From Polynucleobacter sp. JS-Polo-80-F4 (GTDB lineage Bacteria > Pseudomonadota > Gammaproteobacteria > Burkholderiales > Burkholderiaceae): a stretch of DNA of 64,000 nt. The stretch spans positions 750,018 to 814,017 of the forward strand of contig NZ_JACVPI010000001.1 of assembly GCF_018881965.1 (NCBI RefSeq), written 5' to 3'. The position numbers and the translations under genes are program-made. Shown here piece after piece: positions 1 to 9,584 of this stretch; positions within the stretch are counted from its first letter, which is position 1; each line of letters opens with the position of its first letter. The notes beneath the pieces are model-generated. The model searched no databases. It worked only from the letters and a program-made list of their open reading frames with translations, and was not told the DNA's origin.

Positions 1-229
1 AATTAATCACAGCGCCATTTGGCTTAATGCGGCCACAAAGACTCTGTAGCTCATCAAACTCGTGAACATCAGCCTCCTCTATATGGACTTTAGGCAACAT
101 GCGTAATTCACGCGCGGCAGACAAATGGCCGGTAGGTACCAATACGGAATAACCTGCTAGCTGAAGTTGCGCGGCAATTACTCGCCCCACAAATCCATTG
201 CCACCGATCAGAAGAATGTCATATTTCAT
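1..229 (-). CDS. NAD(P)-dependent epimerase/dehydratase-like protein (partial, C-terminal part missing)
   Basis: The first 76 codons of a minus-strand gene that runs off the left edge of the window. It starts with MKYDILLIGGNGFVGRVIA, the glycine-rich Rossmann NAD(P)-binding loop (GGNGFVG, residues 9-15) of extended short-chain dehydrogenases, the group that includes nucleotide-sugar epimerases and complex I NDUFA9-like proteins. The start ATG at 229 lies 36 bp downstream of the stop of the lytic transglycosylase gene, on the same strand, so the two are probably co-transcribed. From recalled betaproteobacterial gene order I favour the NDUFA9-like type, but the substrate cannot be judged from this fragment. 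Confidence 0.8.
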   Translation of the reverse strand, partial: MKYDILLIGGNGFVGRVIAAQLQLAGYSVLVPTGHLSAARELRMLPKVHIEEADVHEFDELQSLCGRIKPNGAVIN

Positions 230-265
230 GGAAAGCTTTCTTTGCTTTGCGTAGCGATTAGTAGT

Positions 266-2224
266 TTAAGGAAGCTCGGATTGAGTTGCAGCCTTTGGTG
301 TAATGACACCTAAGCGTTGTTTTAAGGATTGTGTCTGGCCGCTCATCACTGATGAATAGTAATTTGCATTTGAGAGCACATTCTTCACGTAGACACGCGT
401 CTCGGTAAATGGAATAGTTTCAGCAAAAATTGCACCTTCAGTAGGGCCGGATAATTTTTCACGCCAAGCCTTTGATCGAGAAGGGCCTGCGTTATAGGCT
501 GCAGAGGCCAAAACCCAAGAGCCATCCAGATCAATAAGAACCATATTCAAATAATTACTACCCAAGGTCAGGTTGGTGCTGGTATCGCTCAACTTGTCAT
601 TGGTGTAATTTGTCATTCCAATTTTCTTAGCCACATACTTTGCTGTATTCGGCATCACCTGCATTAATCCAGACGCGCCCACAGAAGAGGCGGCATTCAT
701 GATGAAGCGCGACTCTTGACGGATCAGTCCGTAAGCCCAAGCAAGATTTAAATCAATTTGTCTTGCAATTGGAGATAACTCTTCTTTGTATGGAGTTGGA
801 TAGCGCAAGCTAAAGTCATGTTCTTGCTTTGTACGATCGGCGGTATTGACAACACGGTCATATAAATTGACTCGCTTTGCATACTCTGCCGCAGCCAATA
901 ATTGCTTATCGGTCATGTTGCGTAATTCCCAATTCCACTCGCGATTACCTTCAAAGCGAAGATTCATGGCATACAAGCGCTCGCCGCGAATAAAGCCCTT
1001 GCGGCTCGCCATAGCATCAATCTCTTGGTCGGTCACTTTCGTTTTAGTTGGCGCACTATTGGATTTACCCAATTCTTCGCGTGCAAGCTGTCCATAAAAG
1101 TTATATTGATCTGCAATCATTTCAAAGCTGTCTTTAGCTTTTGCATCCTGACCTTCGGCCTTGAGTGCGCGGCCATACCAATAAGTCCATGCAGGATCTT
1201 TGGTACGAACCGCTGGGTTCATGCCATCAATCGCATTTTTAACCAGGGCCCAATCTTTGGCGCGCAAGCCTGCACGCACCTTCCATTCTTGCGACTCAAC
1301 CGAAAGCAGTTCGTTGTAGCCCAGCTCTTGCTGCAAGCGATATGCATCATCTGCATTGGGATCTAATTTCTTGGCTAAAAATTGTCCAATCACGCCCCAT
1401 GCAACAGCTTGATTTTCTTTGCTGTAGCGAGATGCGTTTTGAGAAAAATCACGATAGGCTTTGGATGGATCAGCCTTTGCAGCTTTCACAATATCCCCAA
1501 TTGGATCTTCGCCACCAAGACGACGGGCCATGGTGTCGTACCCTCTCTCGCTAGCGGCACGACCAATGGCCTTAGCCTCACTGGGAGACATGCCACCAGC
1601 AGCAACCAATGAGGGAACCAATTCTTGGCAGGCCTGACCGAAATAACTTGGATCCAATAACACCGCTCGTGAATCAATCGCTAATTTAGTTGGGTTCTCA
1701 CCTTGAGATAATTTGGATAACAAGGAGTAGCACTTCACTTGGGTATCGTCATCCAACACAAACTTCGCATACTCCACATCAAAGCGCGCCCAGTCTTTGC
1801 GTTTACCCAAAACCAAAAGCCAATCATTGCGCATGCGGTCAGCCAATGCAGTACCTTGGTATTGGTTTAAGAATGCAACTACCTGAGCATCTGCGCCGTA
1901 GTCATTGCGTGCACCACCGGCACTATCAAATAATTGCGGCTTGATGCGGAAGTAGGCTACATAGTCATCAAATGGGTAGTTGGCCAAATTGGATGAAAGT
2001 TGCTGAGTACGAAATACATCATTCTTTTTGGCAGCCTCGCGCAAATCAATGAACATCCGATCGGTATCAGTAATTTCAGCAGGGGCGGCCTTACTTTCAT
2101 AAGACTTTGGTAAAGCGGTTTTTTTCGGCTTTTCTGCAAAAGATGTGGAGGCGCCTAGGGCTAGGCCCAAAACCAGGATTTTGGCCCACTGCAGGTATTT
2201 GCTATTCACTATTACAGACTTCAT
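266..2224 (-). CDS. Periplasmic soluble lytic transglycosylase (Slt70 type)
   Basis: 652 aa. It cleaves the MurNAc-GlcNAc bond of peptidoglycan to give 1,6-anhydro ends. The N-terminus is a signal peptide with a hydrophobic stretch ending in STSFAEK. A long alpha-helical superhelix (about residues 50-480) is followed by the catalytic SLT domain, which has RQESRF with the catalytic Glu near residue 504, then GASGLMQVMPNTA and SAAYNAGP, the standard goose-type lysozyme-like motifs. The length fits Slt70 enzymes. It is divergent from the 5-formyl-THF cyclo-ligase gene and lies just upstream of the epimerase-like gene on the same strand. Family assignment is firm; the exact paralogue name is not. 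Confidence 0.93.
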   Translation of the reverse strand: MKSVIVNSKYLQWAKILVLGLALGASTSFAEKPKKTALPKSYESKAAPAEITDTDRMFIDLREAAKKNDVFRTQQLSSNLANYPFDDYVAYFRIKPQLFDSAGGARNDYGADAQVVAFLNQYQGTALADRMRNDWLLVLGKRKDWARFDVEYAKFVLDDDTQVKCYSLLSKLSQGENPTKLAIDSRAVLLDPSYFGQACQELVPSLVAAGGMSPSEAKAIGRAASERGYDTMARRLGGEDPIGDIVKAAKADPSKAYRDFSQNASRYSKENQAVAWGVIGQFLAKKLDPNADDAYRLQQELGYNELLSVESQEWKVRAGLRAKDWALVKNAIDGMNPAVRTKDPAWTYWYGRALKAEGQDAKAKDSFEMIADQYNFYGQLAREELGKSNSAPTKTKVTDQEIDAMASRKGFIRGERLYAMNLRFEGNREWNWELRNMTDKQLLAAAEYAKRVNLYDRVVNTADRTKQEHDFSLRYPTPYKEELSPIARQIDLNLAWAYGLIRQESRFIMNAASSVGASGLMQVMPNTAKYVAKKIGMTNYTNDKLSDTSTNLTLGSNYLNMVLIDLDGSWVLASAAYNAGPSRSKAWREKLSGPTEGAIFAETIPFTETRVYVKNVLSNANYYSSVMSGQTQSLKQRLGVITPKAATQSELP

Positions 2225-2307
2225 TATTGCGATCTAACCCTATCTTTATTTACAAGGCTCAAGCCCTGTAGCACTTGATTACTATATCCTTTAATTTTCG
2301 CCTGATA

Positions 2308-2934
2308 ATGGTCGATATGCACGGTAATTCACCAAAATCTCTTCGCCAAGATTTATTAAAACAACGCAAAGAATTTGCTTCTGGGGATGGCTATGCCGTA
2401 GCGCAAGCCAGCTTGATTGCAGGTCTTCATCATTTTTTGGCCAATCAAGGCAAATCCATTCACGCAATTGCGCTTTATTGGCCCATTCAGGATGAAATTG
2501 ATTTACGTCCAGCTTTATTAAACTGGGTAAAGAACAATGCTCAGCGTTGCTTAGCGCTGCCCTATGCGCGCCCAGACAAACATCTGAATTTTTATGAATG
2601 GCAAGAAGGGGATGCCTTAATTCCAAGCGCACATGGCATTCCTGAGCCCAACCCAGAAAATACTGCAAGATCCCAGCTGATTCCCGACTGCATCCTCATT
2701 CCCTGCGTAGGCTGGTCTAGCTCTATTGCTAATAACAAGAAGCATTATTGGCGCTTGGGATACGGCGGCGGGTATTTTGATCGAACCCTAGCCCAGATCC
2801 GAAAAGACAACCCAAACCTCATTTGTATGGGGATTGGGTTTGATTGGCAACAGTTGGATGATTCTCAGTGGGCGGCTCAAACTCATGATGAGCCTTTAGA
2901 TTTACTCCTAACGGAGTCTGGTTTACTTAGCTAA
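2308..2934 (+). CDS. 5-formyltetrahydrofolate cyclo-ligase
   Basis: About 208 aa. It converts 5-formyl-THF to 5,10-methenyl-THF using ATP and so returns stored folate to the active pool. The core begins at SLRQDLLKQRK, and the C-terminal nucleotide-binding signature RLGYGGGYFDRTL is clear. I start at ATG 2308 (MVDMHGN): the open frame reaches a TTG at 2275, but the extra residues do not resemble the family. ATG 2314 is an equal alternative. The gene is convergent with metF, with only 9 bp between stops, so the pair sits in a folate/methyl-cycle neighbourhood. The enzyme is called YgfA or FAU1 elsewhere. Confidence 0.92.
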   Translation: MVDMHGNSPKSLRQDLLKQRKEFASGDGYAVAQASLIAGLHHFLANQGKSIHAIALYWPIQDEIDLRPALLNWVKNNAQRCLALPYARPDKHLNFYEWQEGDALIPSAHGIPEPNPENTARSQLIPDCILIPCVGWSSSIANNKKHYWRLGYGGGYFDRTLAQIRKDNPNLICMGIGFDWQQLDDSQWAAQTHDEPLDLLLTESGLLS

Positions 2935-2943
2935 GTTAATACC

Positions 2944-3780
2944 TTAGCTTTTCTTTGTTAAGCCTAAGTTATCTGCAATGGCTAAAACTGCATCAGCCTG
3001 ATTTAACGAATAAAAATGAATTCCTGGTGCGCCAACGGCTAGAAGCTGGTCACACAGATCCGTGACAACCTCTTCGCCAAACGCACGAATAGAAGCGATG
3101 TCATCGCCGTAAGACTGCAGACGCAAACGGATCCAACGTGGAATCTCTGCGCCACATGCATCAGAGAATCTCAACAACTGGCTGCTATTGGTGATCGGCA
3201 TAATGCCAGCAATGATCGGCTGTGTAACACCCAAGTCATATGCCTCATCAACAAAGCGGAAGTAAGCATCGCTATTGTAAAAATATTGGGTAACGGCAGA
3301 GTTTGCACCCGCCTTCATTTTTTGCACAAAGAAATCGACATCGCTAGCAGGTGATTTTGCCTGCGGATGCGTTTCTGGATAAGCGGCTACATCGATATGA
3401 AACCAGTCACCCGTTTCTGCGCGAATAAATTCTACTAATTCATTGGCATGATGAAACTCACCATACTGGCCCATACCAGATGGCAAGTCACCGCGCAAAG
3501 CCACAATACGCTTCACGCCTAATGCTTGATATTGCTTAAGCATCTCGCGCACGCTTTCACGTGAGCTGCCAACACAAGATAGGTGAGGAGCAACTGCTGC
3601 ACCAGCAGCATGAATATCGCTCACCACTTTTAATGTGCCAGACTGAGTAGAACCACCGGCACCAAAGGTCACGGAATAAAAAGCTGGCTTGAGCGTTTCA
3701 GAAAAACGCTCGCGCACTTGATGCAACTTACTCTCACCTTCAGGTGTTTTTGGAGGAAAGAATTCGACGCTTAATTCCAT
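2944..3780 (-). CDS. metF: Methylenetetrahydrofolate reductase
   Basis: 278 aa, slightly shorter than E. coli MetF (296 aa). This FAD enzyme reduces 5,10-methylene-THF to 5-methyl-THF, the methyl donor for methionine synthesis. Visible motifs are VEFFPPKTPEGE at the N-terminus (the Glu matches the catalytic acid of the family), SVTFGAGGST, and ALRGDLP for flavin binding. It lies 37 bp downstream of the ahcY stop on the same strand, so metK, ahcY and metF form a methyl-cycle cluster. Its expression may partly follow the SAH riboswitch before ahcY by read-through; that link is inference. Confidence 0.96.
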   Translation of the reverse strand: MELSVEFFPPKTPEGESKLHQVRERFSETLKPAFYSVTFGAGGSTQSGTLKVVSDIHAAGAAVAPHLSCVGSSRESVREMLKQYQALGVKRIVALRGDLPSGMGQYGEFHHANELVEFIRAETGDWFHIDVAAYPETHPQAKSPASDVDFFVQKMKAGANSAVTQYFYNSDAYFRFVDEAYDLGVTQPIIAGIMPITNSSQLLRFSDACGAEIPRWIRLRLQSYGDDIASIRAFGEEVVTDLCDQLLAVGAPGIHFYSLNQADAVLAIADNLGLTKKS

Positions 3781-3817
3781 GATTTTGGGCCTAGGTATCT
3801 ATTGAACAGTGTTTGGA

Positions 3818-5263
3818 TTAATAACGATAGTGGTCAGCCTTGTAAGGGCCTTGCTTCGTTACGCCAATGTAAGAGGCTTGCTGGTCTGACAACACTGTTA
3901 ACTCTGCATTGAGAGTCTTGAGCTGTAAACGAGCAACCTTCTCATCCAAATGCTTAGGCAATGTGTAAACACCGACTGGGTATTTATCTGTACCTACTGC
4001 ATTCCATAATTCAATTTGAGCAATCACTTGGTTTGCAAATGAAGAGCTCATTACGTATGAAGGATGTCCTGTACCGCAACCCAAGTTCACCAAACGACCC
4101 TTAGCCAAAATGATGATGCGTTTTTCAGGCTTGCCATTGGCAGCCGGGAAAATCACATGGTCAACTTGCGGCTTGATTTCTTCCCATTTGTATTTCTCAA
4201 TACCAGCAACATCGATCTCATTATCAAAGTGGCCAATGTTACAAACGATAGCTTGATTCTTCATCTTCGCCATGTGGTCATGTGTAATCACGTGGTAGTT
4301 ACCAGTTGCAGAAACAAAGATATCTGCTTTATCAGCAGCATAATCCATTGTTACAACACGATAGCCTTCCATTGCAGCTTGCAATGCACAAATTGGATCT
4401 ACTTCAGTAACCCAAACTTGAGCAGACAAAGCGCGCAAAGCTTGAGCTGAACCTTTACCCACATCGCCGTAGCCACAAACTACTGCAACCTTACCGGCAA
4501 CCATCACGTCAGTAGCGCGCTTGATCGCATCCACTAAAGACTCGCGGCAACCGTAAAGGTTGTCGAATTTGCTCTTCGTAACGGAGTCATTGACGTTGAT
4601 TGCAGGGAACTTCAACTCGCCCTTGGCAAACATTTGATACAAGCGATGTACGCCAGTAGTAGTTTCTTCTGTAACGCCCTTAACTTTTTCTAAGCGTGTT
4701 GAATACCAAGTTGGGTCTTGCACCAATTTCTTCTTAATGGCTGCAAACAAAATGGTTTCTTCTTCGCTAGTTGGATTACTCAAGCAAGCCTGATCTTTCT
4801 CTGCGCGCGCACCAAGGTGCAGCAACAAAGTAGCGTCGCCGCCATCATCCAAAATCATATTGGTAAAGCCACCATCAGCCCACTCAAAAATGCGGTGCGT
4901 AAAGTCCCAATACTGCTCAAGTGTTTCGCCCTTGATTGCGAATACTGGTGTGCCGTTCGCAGCAATTGCAGCAGCAGCATGGTCTTGTGTAGAGAAAATA
5001 TTGCAAGATGCCCATTGAACTTCGGCACCGAGTGCTTCAAGCGTCTCAATCAATACTGCAGTTTGAATGGTCATGTGCAAAGAGCCAGTAATGCGTGCGC
5101 CACGCAATGGCTGTTGTGCAGAAAATTCATCACGAATGGCTATCAAGCCAGGCATTTCAGTTTCGGCAATAGCGATTTCTTTACGGCCAAAGTCAGCCAA
5201 AGTGATATCAGCAATTGCGCAACGTGTTGCAACAAAGTTATTTAAATCAGAAACGGTATTCAT
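3818..5263 (-). CDS. ahcY: Adenosylhomocysteinase (SAH hydrolase)
   Basis: 481 aa. It hydrolyses S-adenosylhomocysteine to adenosine and homocysteine with bound NAD, removing the product inhibitor of methyltransferases. Motifs seen are [20 protein letters not shown] (active-site Lys and Asp), the NAD loop [14 protein letters not shown], and the conserved C-terminal KADHYRY. I start at ATG 5263 ([10 protein letters not shown]), which has a GGAG ribosome-binding site five bases upstream. The open frame continues to 5323, but that part overlaps the riboswitch expression region and does not look like family sequence. It is controlled by the SAH riboswitch at 5332-5436. Confidence 0.97.
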   Translation of the reverse strand: MNTVSDLNNFVATRCAIADITLADFGRKEIAIAETEMPGLIAIRDEFSAQQPLRGARITGSLHMTIQTAVLIETLEALGAEVQWASCNIFSTQDHAAAAIAANGTPVFAIKGETLEQYWDFTHRIFEWADGGFTNMILDDGGDATLLLHLGARAEKDQACLSNPTSEEETILFAAIKKKLVQDPTWYSTRLEKVKGVTEETTTGVHRLYQMFAKGELKFPAINVNDSVTKSKFDNLYGCRESLVDAIKRATDVMVAGKVAVVCGYGDVGKGSAQALRALSAQVWVTEVDPICALQAAMEGYRVVTMDYAADKADIFVSATGNYHVITHDHMAKMKNQAIVCNIGHFDNEIDVAGIEKYKWEEIKPQVDHVIFPAANGKPEKRIIILAKGRLVNLGCGTGHPSYVMSSSFANQVIAQIELWNAVGTDKYPVGVYTLPKHLDEKVARLQLKTLNAELTVLSDQQASYIGVTKQGPYKADHYRY

Positions 5264-5303
5264 TAATGCTCCAGCTAAATACGATCCAATGCTGGAGTAG
5301 AAA

Positions 5304-5334
5304 CTCGCTAGCCATTGAATCATGGGTTAGCGAG
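5304..5334 (-). promoter_or_regulatory. Hairpin competing with the SAH aptamer (probable expression platform)
   Basis: On the minus strand, CTCGCTA and TAGCGAG form a 7-bp stem, extended inside by CCAT/ATGG, followed by UUUCU. The 5' arm shares its CUC with the last strand of the aptamer pseudoknot (CGCTC, 5332-5336), so the two structures exclude each other. This fits a switch in which SAH binding breaks a hairpin that otherwise limits ahcY expression. The weak U-tract leaves open whether it terminates transcription or acts in another way. Confidence 0.55.
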
Positions 5335-5436
5335 CGCGGTTGCAATTAGCAAACTCCGGGGGTAGCCTCAGAATCCACTCCCTTCAAGCCTGGGGAAGTG
5401 CTGGGTCACAGCATTCCTTGCAACGCTCCTTGAAGG
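5332..5436 (-). promoter_or_regulatory. SAH riboswitch aptamer upstream of ahcY
   Basis: Read on the minus strand, P1 is formed by CCTTCAAG (5436-5429) and CTTGAAGG. Between them lie GAGCGTTGC and a small hairpin TGCTG-TGACC-CAGCA, and the CCCCAGGCTTGAA block matches the family CCAGGCUCG segment. The pseudoknot is explicit: GAGCG and TTGC pair with the downstream GCAAC-CG-CGCTC (5343-5332). SAH riboswitches are known before ahcY in beta- and gammaproteobacteria and turn the gene on when SAH builds up. Position, order of elements and pairing all agree. Confidence 0.87.
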
Positions 5437-5466
5437 TATGCCGTAATTGTAAACAATTACGGCATA
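5437..5466. promoter_or_regulatory. Perfect 13-bp palindrome between metK and ahcY (operator or terminator)
   Basis: The arms TATGCCGTAATTG and CAATTACGGCATA are exact complements around a 4-base TAAA loop. The palindrome lies 38 bp after the metK stop and touches the first base pair of the SAH aptamer. On the minus strand it contains TACAAT, a good -10 box that would place the transcription start at about 5439, right before the aptamer. There is no real U-tract, so a repressor site over the ahcY promoter is as likely as a metK terminator. Confidence 0.55.
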
Positions 5467-5504
5467 TTTCGCCTCAATACGCCTATAAACTGCGTATTTG
5501 CTGC

Positions 5505-6671
5505 TTACAGGCCTGCTGCAGCACGTAATGCAGCCGCTTTATCTGTTTGCTCCCAAGTAAATTCTGGCTCTTCACGACCAAAGTGGCCATAAGCAGCAGT
5601 CTTCTTGTAAATTGGGCGCAAGAGATTCAACATCTTCACGATACCTTTTGGACGCAAGTCAAAGTGCTCAGAAACCAATTGAGCAATCTTCTCATCCGAA
5701 ATCTTGCCAGTACCAAATGTGCTCACCATCACTGAAGTTGGTTTAGCAACACCAATCGCGTAAGAGATCTGAATTAAGCACTTGCTTGCCAAACCAGCAG
5801 CAACCACGTTCTTCGCAACATAGCGACCAGCGTATGCAGCTGAGCGGTCAACCTTAGATGGATCCTTGCCAGAGAAAGCGCCGCCGCCGTGAGGGGCTGC
5901 ACCACCGTAGGTGTCGACAATTATTTTGCGACCAGTTAAACCGCAATCGCCTTGTGGGCCGCCGATAACGAAACGACCTGTTGGGTTAACCAAGAAGTTA
6001 ATTGCGCCTTTGATCAAATGCTTGGGCAATACTGGTTTGATGATTTCTTCAATAACTGCTTCGCGCAATTTTTCGAGAGAAATATTTTCATCATGCTGAG
6101 TAGACAACACCACAGTATCAATAGAGTCAGGCTTGCCATCCACATAACGCAAGGTCACTTGTGACTTCGCATCAGGGCGCAACCAGTTCAAACGGCCATC
6201 ACGACGCAGTTGTGATTGACGCTCAACCAAACGGTGTGACAAGTGAATTGGCAAAGGCATAAGCTCTGCAGTTTCATCACAGGCATAACCAAACATAAGG
6301 CCTTGGTCGCCAGCGCCTTGATCTAAGCCATCATCATGGGCCTTATCAACCCCTTGAGCAATATCCGGGCTTTGCTTGTCATAAGCGACCAATACTGCGC
6401 AACCTTTGTAGTCGATACCGTAATCAGTATTGTCGTAACCGATTTCACGCAAGGTATTACGCGCAACCTGAATGTAGTCAACGTTAGCGTTAGTAGTAAT
6501 TTCACCAGCCAAAACTACCAAACCGGTATTGCATAAAGTTTCTGCTGCAACACGTGCAGTTGGATCCTGAGCCAGGATGGCATCAAGAATCGAATCAGAA
6601 ATTTGGTCTGCTACTTTATCGGGATGACCTTCAGAAACGGATTCTGAGGTGAAGAAGTAATCATTTGCCAT
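5505..6671 (-). CDS. metK: S-adenosylmethionine synthetase
   Basis: 388 aa, the usual family length. It makes SAM from methionine and ATP. Seen are the N-terminal [19 protein letters not shown] with the catalytic His, the [12 protein letters not shown] signature (about residue 120) and the glycine-rich [19 protein letters not shown] loop (about residue 265). It is upstream of ahcY on the same strand with about 240 bp between coding regions, holding the palindrome and the SAH riboswitch. It is divergent from lpxL across a 203-bp region. No convincing SAM riboswitch was found in its leader. Confidence 0.97.
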   Translation of the reverse strand: MANDYFFTSESVSEGHPDKVADQISDSILDAILAQDPTARVAAETLCNTGLVVLAGEITTNANVDYIQVARNTLREIGYDNTDYGIDYKGCAVLVAYDKQSPDIAQGVDKAHDDGLDQGAGDQGLMFGYACDETAELMPLPIHLSHRLVERQSQLRRDGRLNWLRPDAKSQVTLRYVDGKPDSIDTVVLSTQHDENISLEKLREAVIEEIIKPVLPKHLIKGAINFLVNPTGRFVIGGPQGDCGLTGRKIIVDTYGGAAPHGGGAFSGKDPSKVDRSAAYAGRYVAKNVVAAGLASKCLIQISYAIGVAKPTSVMVSTFGTGKISDEKIAQLVSEHFDLRPKGIVKMLNLLRPIYKKTAAYGHFGREEPEFTWEQTDKAAALRAAAGL

Positions 6672-6817
6672 TGCATATTCCTTTAATAATTAACACGATC
6701 ATAGGGACAACTCGACGTGCCAGGAACTACAACGGCGACGCTTTAGCAGAATTTATGAATCGCCCTGCAAGTTGCCTTAACTCAGCGATGAAGCAATTTT
6801 ATCTGAAAAACGCTTAA

Positions 6818-6836
6818 TTCAGCAAGTTGTGCTGAA
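6818..6836. promoter_or_regulatory. Inverted repeat TTCAGCA-5 nt-TGCTGAA in the metK/lpxL divergent region
   Basis: Two exact 7-base arms flank AGTTG in the 203-bp spacer between metK (minus) and lpxL (plus). It may be an operator for either gene or a small hairpin in a leader. I recognise no specific regulator. The rest of this spacer shows no ORF or clear known RNA family. Confidence 0.3.
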
Positions 6837-6874
6837 ATCCACACACCGAGAGCGGCATTGAATATCATTAGGGG

Positions 6875-7735
6875 GTGCGAAAACTCCTTCTAAAGCTCTG
6901 CCTGAATACGATTGCCGTGCTTCCCCTTGCGCTAGTGCAGGTCATTGGGGCTTTTTTAGGCATGCTGGCATATATTGGCTCTAAGCAATATCGCTCGCTC
7001 TTTCGGCCCCAATACGAAACTGTAGTAAATACACGTGGCTTACCATTCAAGCTATGGGAAGCGGTGAGAGCCTCTGGAATGTTGTTTTCAGACAGCCTGT
7101 GGATTTGGCGCAACCCTGCAAAAGCTCTGAAGTTAGTTGAAGTGCAAGACTGGGGTGTAGTCGAAGCTGCAATCGGCGAAGGGCACGGCTTAGTCATGTT
7201 GACCCCTCACCTTGGGGGTTTTGAAATCATTCCACGCGTACTTGCCCAACATTTCCCCGCAACGATTCTCTATCGACCATCGCGCCAGGAATGGCTCAAT
7301 GAAGTGGTGGAAGAGGGTCGCGCTTATCCCAATATGCATTTCGTACCGACCAACCTCAATGGCGTACGCCAAATGACTAGGGCGCTCACACGCGGCGAGG
7401 CTATTGGCATTCTTCCGGATCAGGTGCCCAGCGGCGGTGAAGGTGTGTGGGTTCCGTTCTTTGGTCGGCCAGCCTACACTACCCCACTACCGGCTAGGCT
7501 GGCTAACCGCAACAACACACCAGTAATCATGTTTACCGCTAAACGCAAAGGCATTGGTCAAGGCTGGCTCATGAAGGCAACTCGTCTTGTGCCTTTATCT
7601 GAAGATGCGAGCATTGCTGCCGCAGAATTGAATGTTGCAATTGAAAATGCAGTTCTCATTGCGCCAGAACAATTCATTTGGTCCTACAACCGCTACAAGC
7701 ATCCTGCCGGCGCAGAATTACCTCCAGGCAATTAA
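6875..7735 (+). CDS. Lipid A biosynthesis acyltransferase (LpxL/HtrB family), copy 1
   Basis: 286 aa, GTG start. This inner-membrane enzyme moves a secondary acyl chain from acyl-ACP onto the Kdo-lipid A precursor. The N-terminus is one hydrophobic anchor, and the catalytic HX4E dyad of the family is seen in TPHLGGFE (about residues 108-115). Later conserved blocks are GILPDQVPSGGEGVWVPFFG and FIWSYNRYKHP. An in-frame stop just upstream (6869) limits the start to GTG 6875, which has AGGGG directly before it. The next gene, 23 bp downstream, is a second member of the same family, so the two late acylations are probably co-expressed. LpxL versus LpxM cannot be told from sequence alone. Confidence 0.92.
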   Translation: MRKLLLKLCLNTIAVLPLALVQVIGAFLGMLAYIGSKQYRSLFRPQYETVVNTRGLPFKLWEAVRASGMLFSDSLWIWRNPAKALKLVEVQDWGVVEAAIGEGHGLVMLTPHLGGFEIIPRVLAQHFPATILYRPSRQEWLNEVVEEGRAYPNMHFVPTNLNGVRQMTRALTRGEAIGILPDQVPSGGEGVWVPFFGRPAYTTPLPARLANRNNTPVIMFTAKRKGIGQGWLMKATRLVPLSEDASIAAAELNVAIENAVLIAPEQFIWSYNRYKHPAGAELPPGN

Positions 7736-7758
7736 ATAAATTCATTATCATTTTTGAA

Positions 7759-8658
7759 ATGACCTGGTTACAAAACCTCTTCAATTTCCTGGCGCTTAGT
7801 CTTTTGCGCCTCTTTGCCTTCCTGCCTTATACGATTACGGTCCATGTAGGCTATGGCCTAGGCTGGCTTGCAGCCCATATTCCCAATGGTCGCACTCATG
7901 TAGTGAAGACCAATTTACGCCTTTGCTTTCCCAATCTCAACGAAAAGGAAATTGACGATCTCGCAATAGAGCACTGGAAATTATTTGGCCGCAGCGTATT
8001 AGAAAGAAGTCGCATCTGGCTGGGTAGCGGCAAACAAATTACCGATATCGTCACCATCAAATCAGCTATCACCCTAGGTGATCGCAAACCGCGTCTACTC
8101 ATTAATCCACACTTTGTTGGTCTTGAAGGCGGCTTCATGGCGCTGTCAGTATTGGCCAATCAACATGACTGGCCGCGTGGCGCAGGTCTCTACCAAAACA
8201 TGAAGAACCCCTTCTTCAATCAAAAAATGATTGAGTGGAGAAATCGTTTTGGCGGAAAGTCTATTGAGAGGCAAAGTCGCTTACGTGATCTCATCCGAGA
8301 AATTCAAACGGGTAACTTCATCTTTATTGCCCCTGATATTGACTTAGGCCCTCGTGACTCTGTCTTTGTGCCTTTCTTTGGCATCCAAACAAATACCATT
8401 ACCTCGGTATCTCGCCTTGCCAGGCTGAGCGGGGCTGAAGTATGTCTCATGACAACCACCTTAAATAAAGACCGTAAAGGCTATACCTGCCTCATCAGCG
8501 AGCCGTTACCGAACTTTCCTAGTGACGATGTTGAAAAAGATACAGCGCGTTTGAATCAATATATCGAAGAGCTTGTTCGCGAAAGACCAGCAGAGTACTA
8601 TTGGGTGCATAAGCGCTTTAAACACAGACCCGAAGGCGAACCTAGTCTTTACGATTAA
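7759..8658 (+). CDS. Lipid A biosynthesis acyltransferase (LpxL/LpxM family), copy 2
   Basis: 299 aa from ATG 7759; the open frame starts earlier but those residues overlap copy 1 and are not family-like. One N-terminal membrane segment is followed by the HX4E dyad in NPHFVGLE, then [18 protein letters not shown] and a C-terminal [12 protein letters not shown]. It follows copy 1 by 23 bp and precedes dapF by 11 bp. It is much closer to the third copy at 30962 (same length, long identical blocks such as [10 protein letters not shown] and CLMTTTL) than to copy 1, so those two are recent paralogues. Confidence 0.92.
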   Translation: MTWLQNLFNFLALSLLRLFAFLPYTITVHVGYGLGWLAAHIPNGRTHVVKTNLRLCFPNLNEKEIDDLAIEHWKLFGRSVLERSRIWLGSGKQITDIVTIKSAITLGDRKPRLLINPHFVGLEGGFMALSVLANQHDWPRGAGLYQNMKNPFFNQKMIEWRNRFGGKSIERQSRLRDLIREIQTGNFIFIAPDIDLGPRDSVFVPFFGIQTNTITSVSRLARLSGAEVCLMTTTLNKDRKGYTCLISEPLPNFPSDDVEKDTARLNQYIEELVRERPAEYYWVHKRFKHRPEGEPSLYD

Positions 8659-8669
8659 ACGGAATCATT

Positions 8670-9572
8670 TTGAGCATCAACACAAACAATCCAGTGCGCA
8701 AGCTACGCTTCACCAAAATGCATGGTGCTGGCAATGATTTCATTGTGCTTAATGGCATAGATCAAGATCTCAGCGGTATTACCCGCGAGCAATGGCAAAC
8801 ATTAGCCCATCGTCAATTTGGAATTGGCGCAGATCAAATTCTCCTGGTTGAAAAGGCGACGCGCCCTGATGCGGACTTTAGATATCGCATCTTCAATGCT
8901 GACGGTGGTGAAGTAGAGCAATGCGGTAATGGCTCTCGCTGCTTTGTGCGCTTTGTACTGGATCAAGGTCTGTCCAACAAGAATCCTCTGCGCGTAGAGG
9001 TTGCTCACACCGTTCTCACACTCAAGTCTCATGCTGATGGTCAGGTAGAAGTGGATATGGGTGCACCCATTTTTGAGCACAGTCACATTCCATTTAATGC
9101 CAATGGCTTAGCAAGCATTCAAGAATTTCAAGAAACACTGTACGCACTTCCACTAAATCATCCTGGGACACATGACAGTTTTGTAGGCGTTCTATCCATG
9201 GGCAATCCGCATGCCGTACAGATGGTTGGAGACGTCGATAGTGCGCCCGTGCTTGAAGAGGGCCCTGAAGTTGAAAAGTTTGCAGCGTTTCCGAAAAAAG
9301 TAAACGCGGGTTACATGCAAGCCATTAATCGCAATGAAATCAAATTGCGCGTTTTTGAACGTGGTGCCGGGGAAACCTTAGCCTGCGGTACTGGCGCTTG
9401 TGCGGCTGCGGTTTCGGGGATTCGTCGCGGCCTTCTGGACTCACCAGTAAAAGTACATACGCGCGGCGGAGATTTACAGATTACTTGGGGCGGCGTAATT
9501 GACGGTGTTGTTCAGCCCGTCATCATGACTGGTCCAGCAGTTACCGTCTTCGAAGGCGAAACAACAATCTAA
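8670..9572 (+). CDS. dapF: Diaminopimelate epimerase
   Basis: 300 aa. It converts LL- to meso-diaminopimelate for lysine and peptidoglycan. The family start [16 protein letters not shown] is present, as are both catalytic cysteine blocks: EQCGNGSRC (about residue 90) and ACGTGACAAA (about residue 245). TTG 8670 is used as the start, with GGAAT a few bases upstream, giving a short extra N-terminus [11 protein letters not shown] before the core. It ends 12 bp before the convergent pyrE stop. Confidence 0.95.
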   Translation: MSINTNNPVRKLRFTKMHGAGNDFIVLNGIDQDLSGITREQWQTLAHRQFGIGADQILLVEKATRPDADFRYRIFNADGGEVEQCGNGSRCFVRFVLDQGLSNKNPLRVEVAHTVLTLKSHADGQVEVDMGAPIFEHSHIPFNANGLASIQEFQETLYALPLNHPGTHDSFVGVLSMGNPHAVQMVGDVDSAPVLEEGPEVEKFAAFPKKVNAGYMQAINRNEIKLRVFERGAGETLACGTGACAAAVSGIRRGLLDSPVKVHTRGGDLQITWGGVIDGVVQPVIMTGPAVTVFEGETTI

Positions 9573-9584
9573 AAGCTGTTGCGC

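Noticed and set aside
4718..5245. Long plus-strand ORF opposite ahcY
   Set aside because: A shadow of the ahcY codons with no ribosome-binding site and no protein-like motifs.
6672..6790. SAM or SAM/SAH riboswitch before metK
   Set aside because: A TTCCTGGCACGTCGA segment vaguely recalls SAM-SAH RNAs, but the required pairing and CACAACGGC block are absent.
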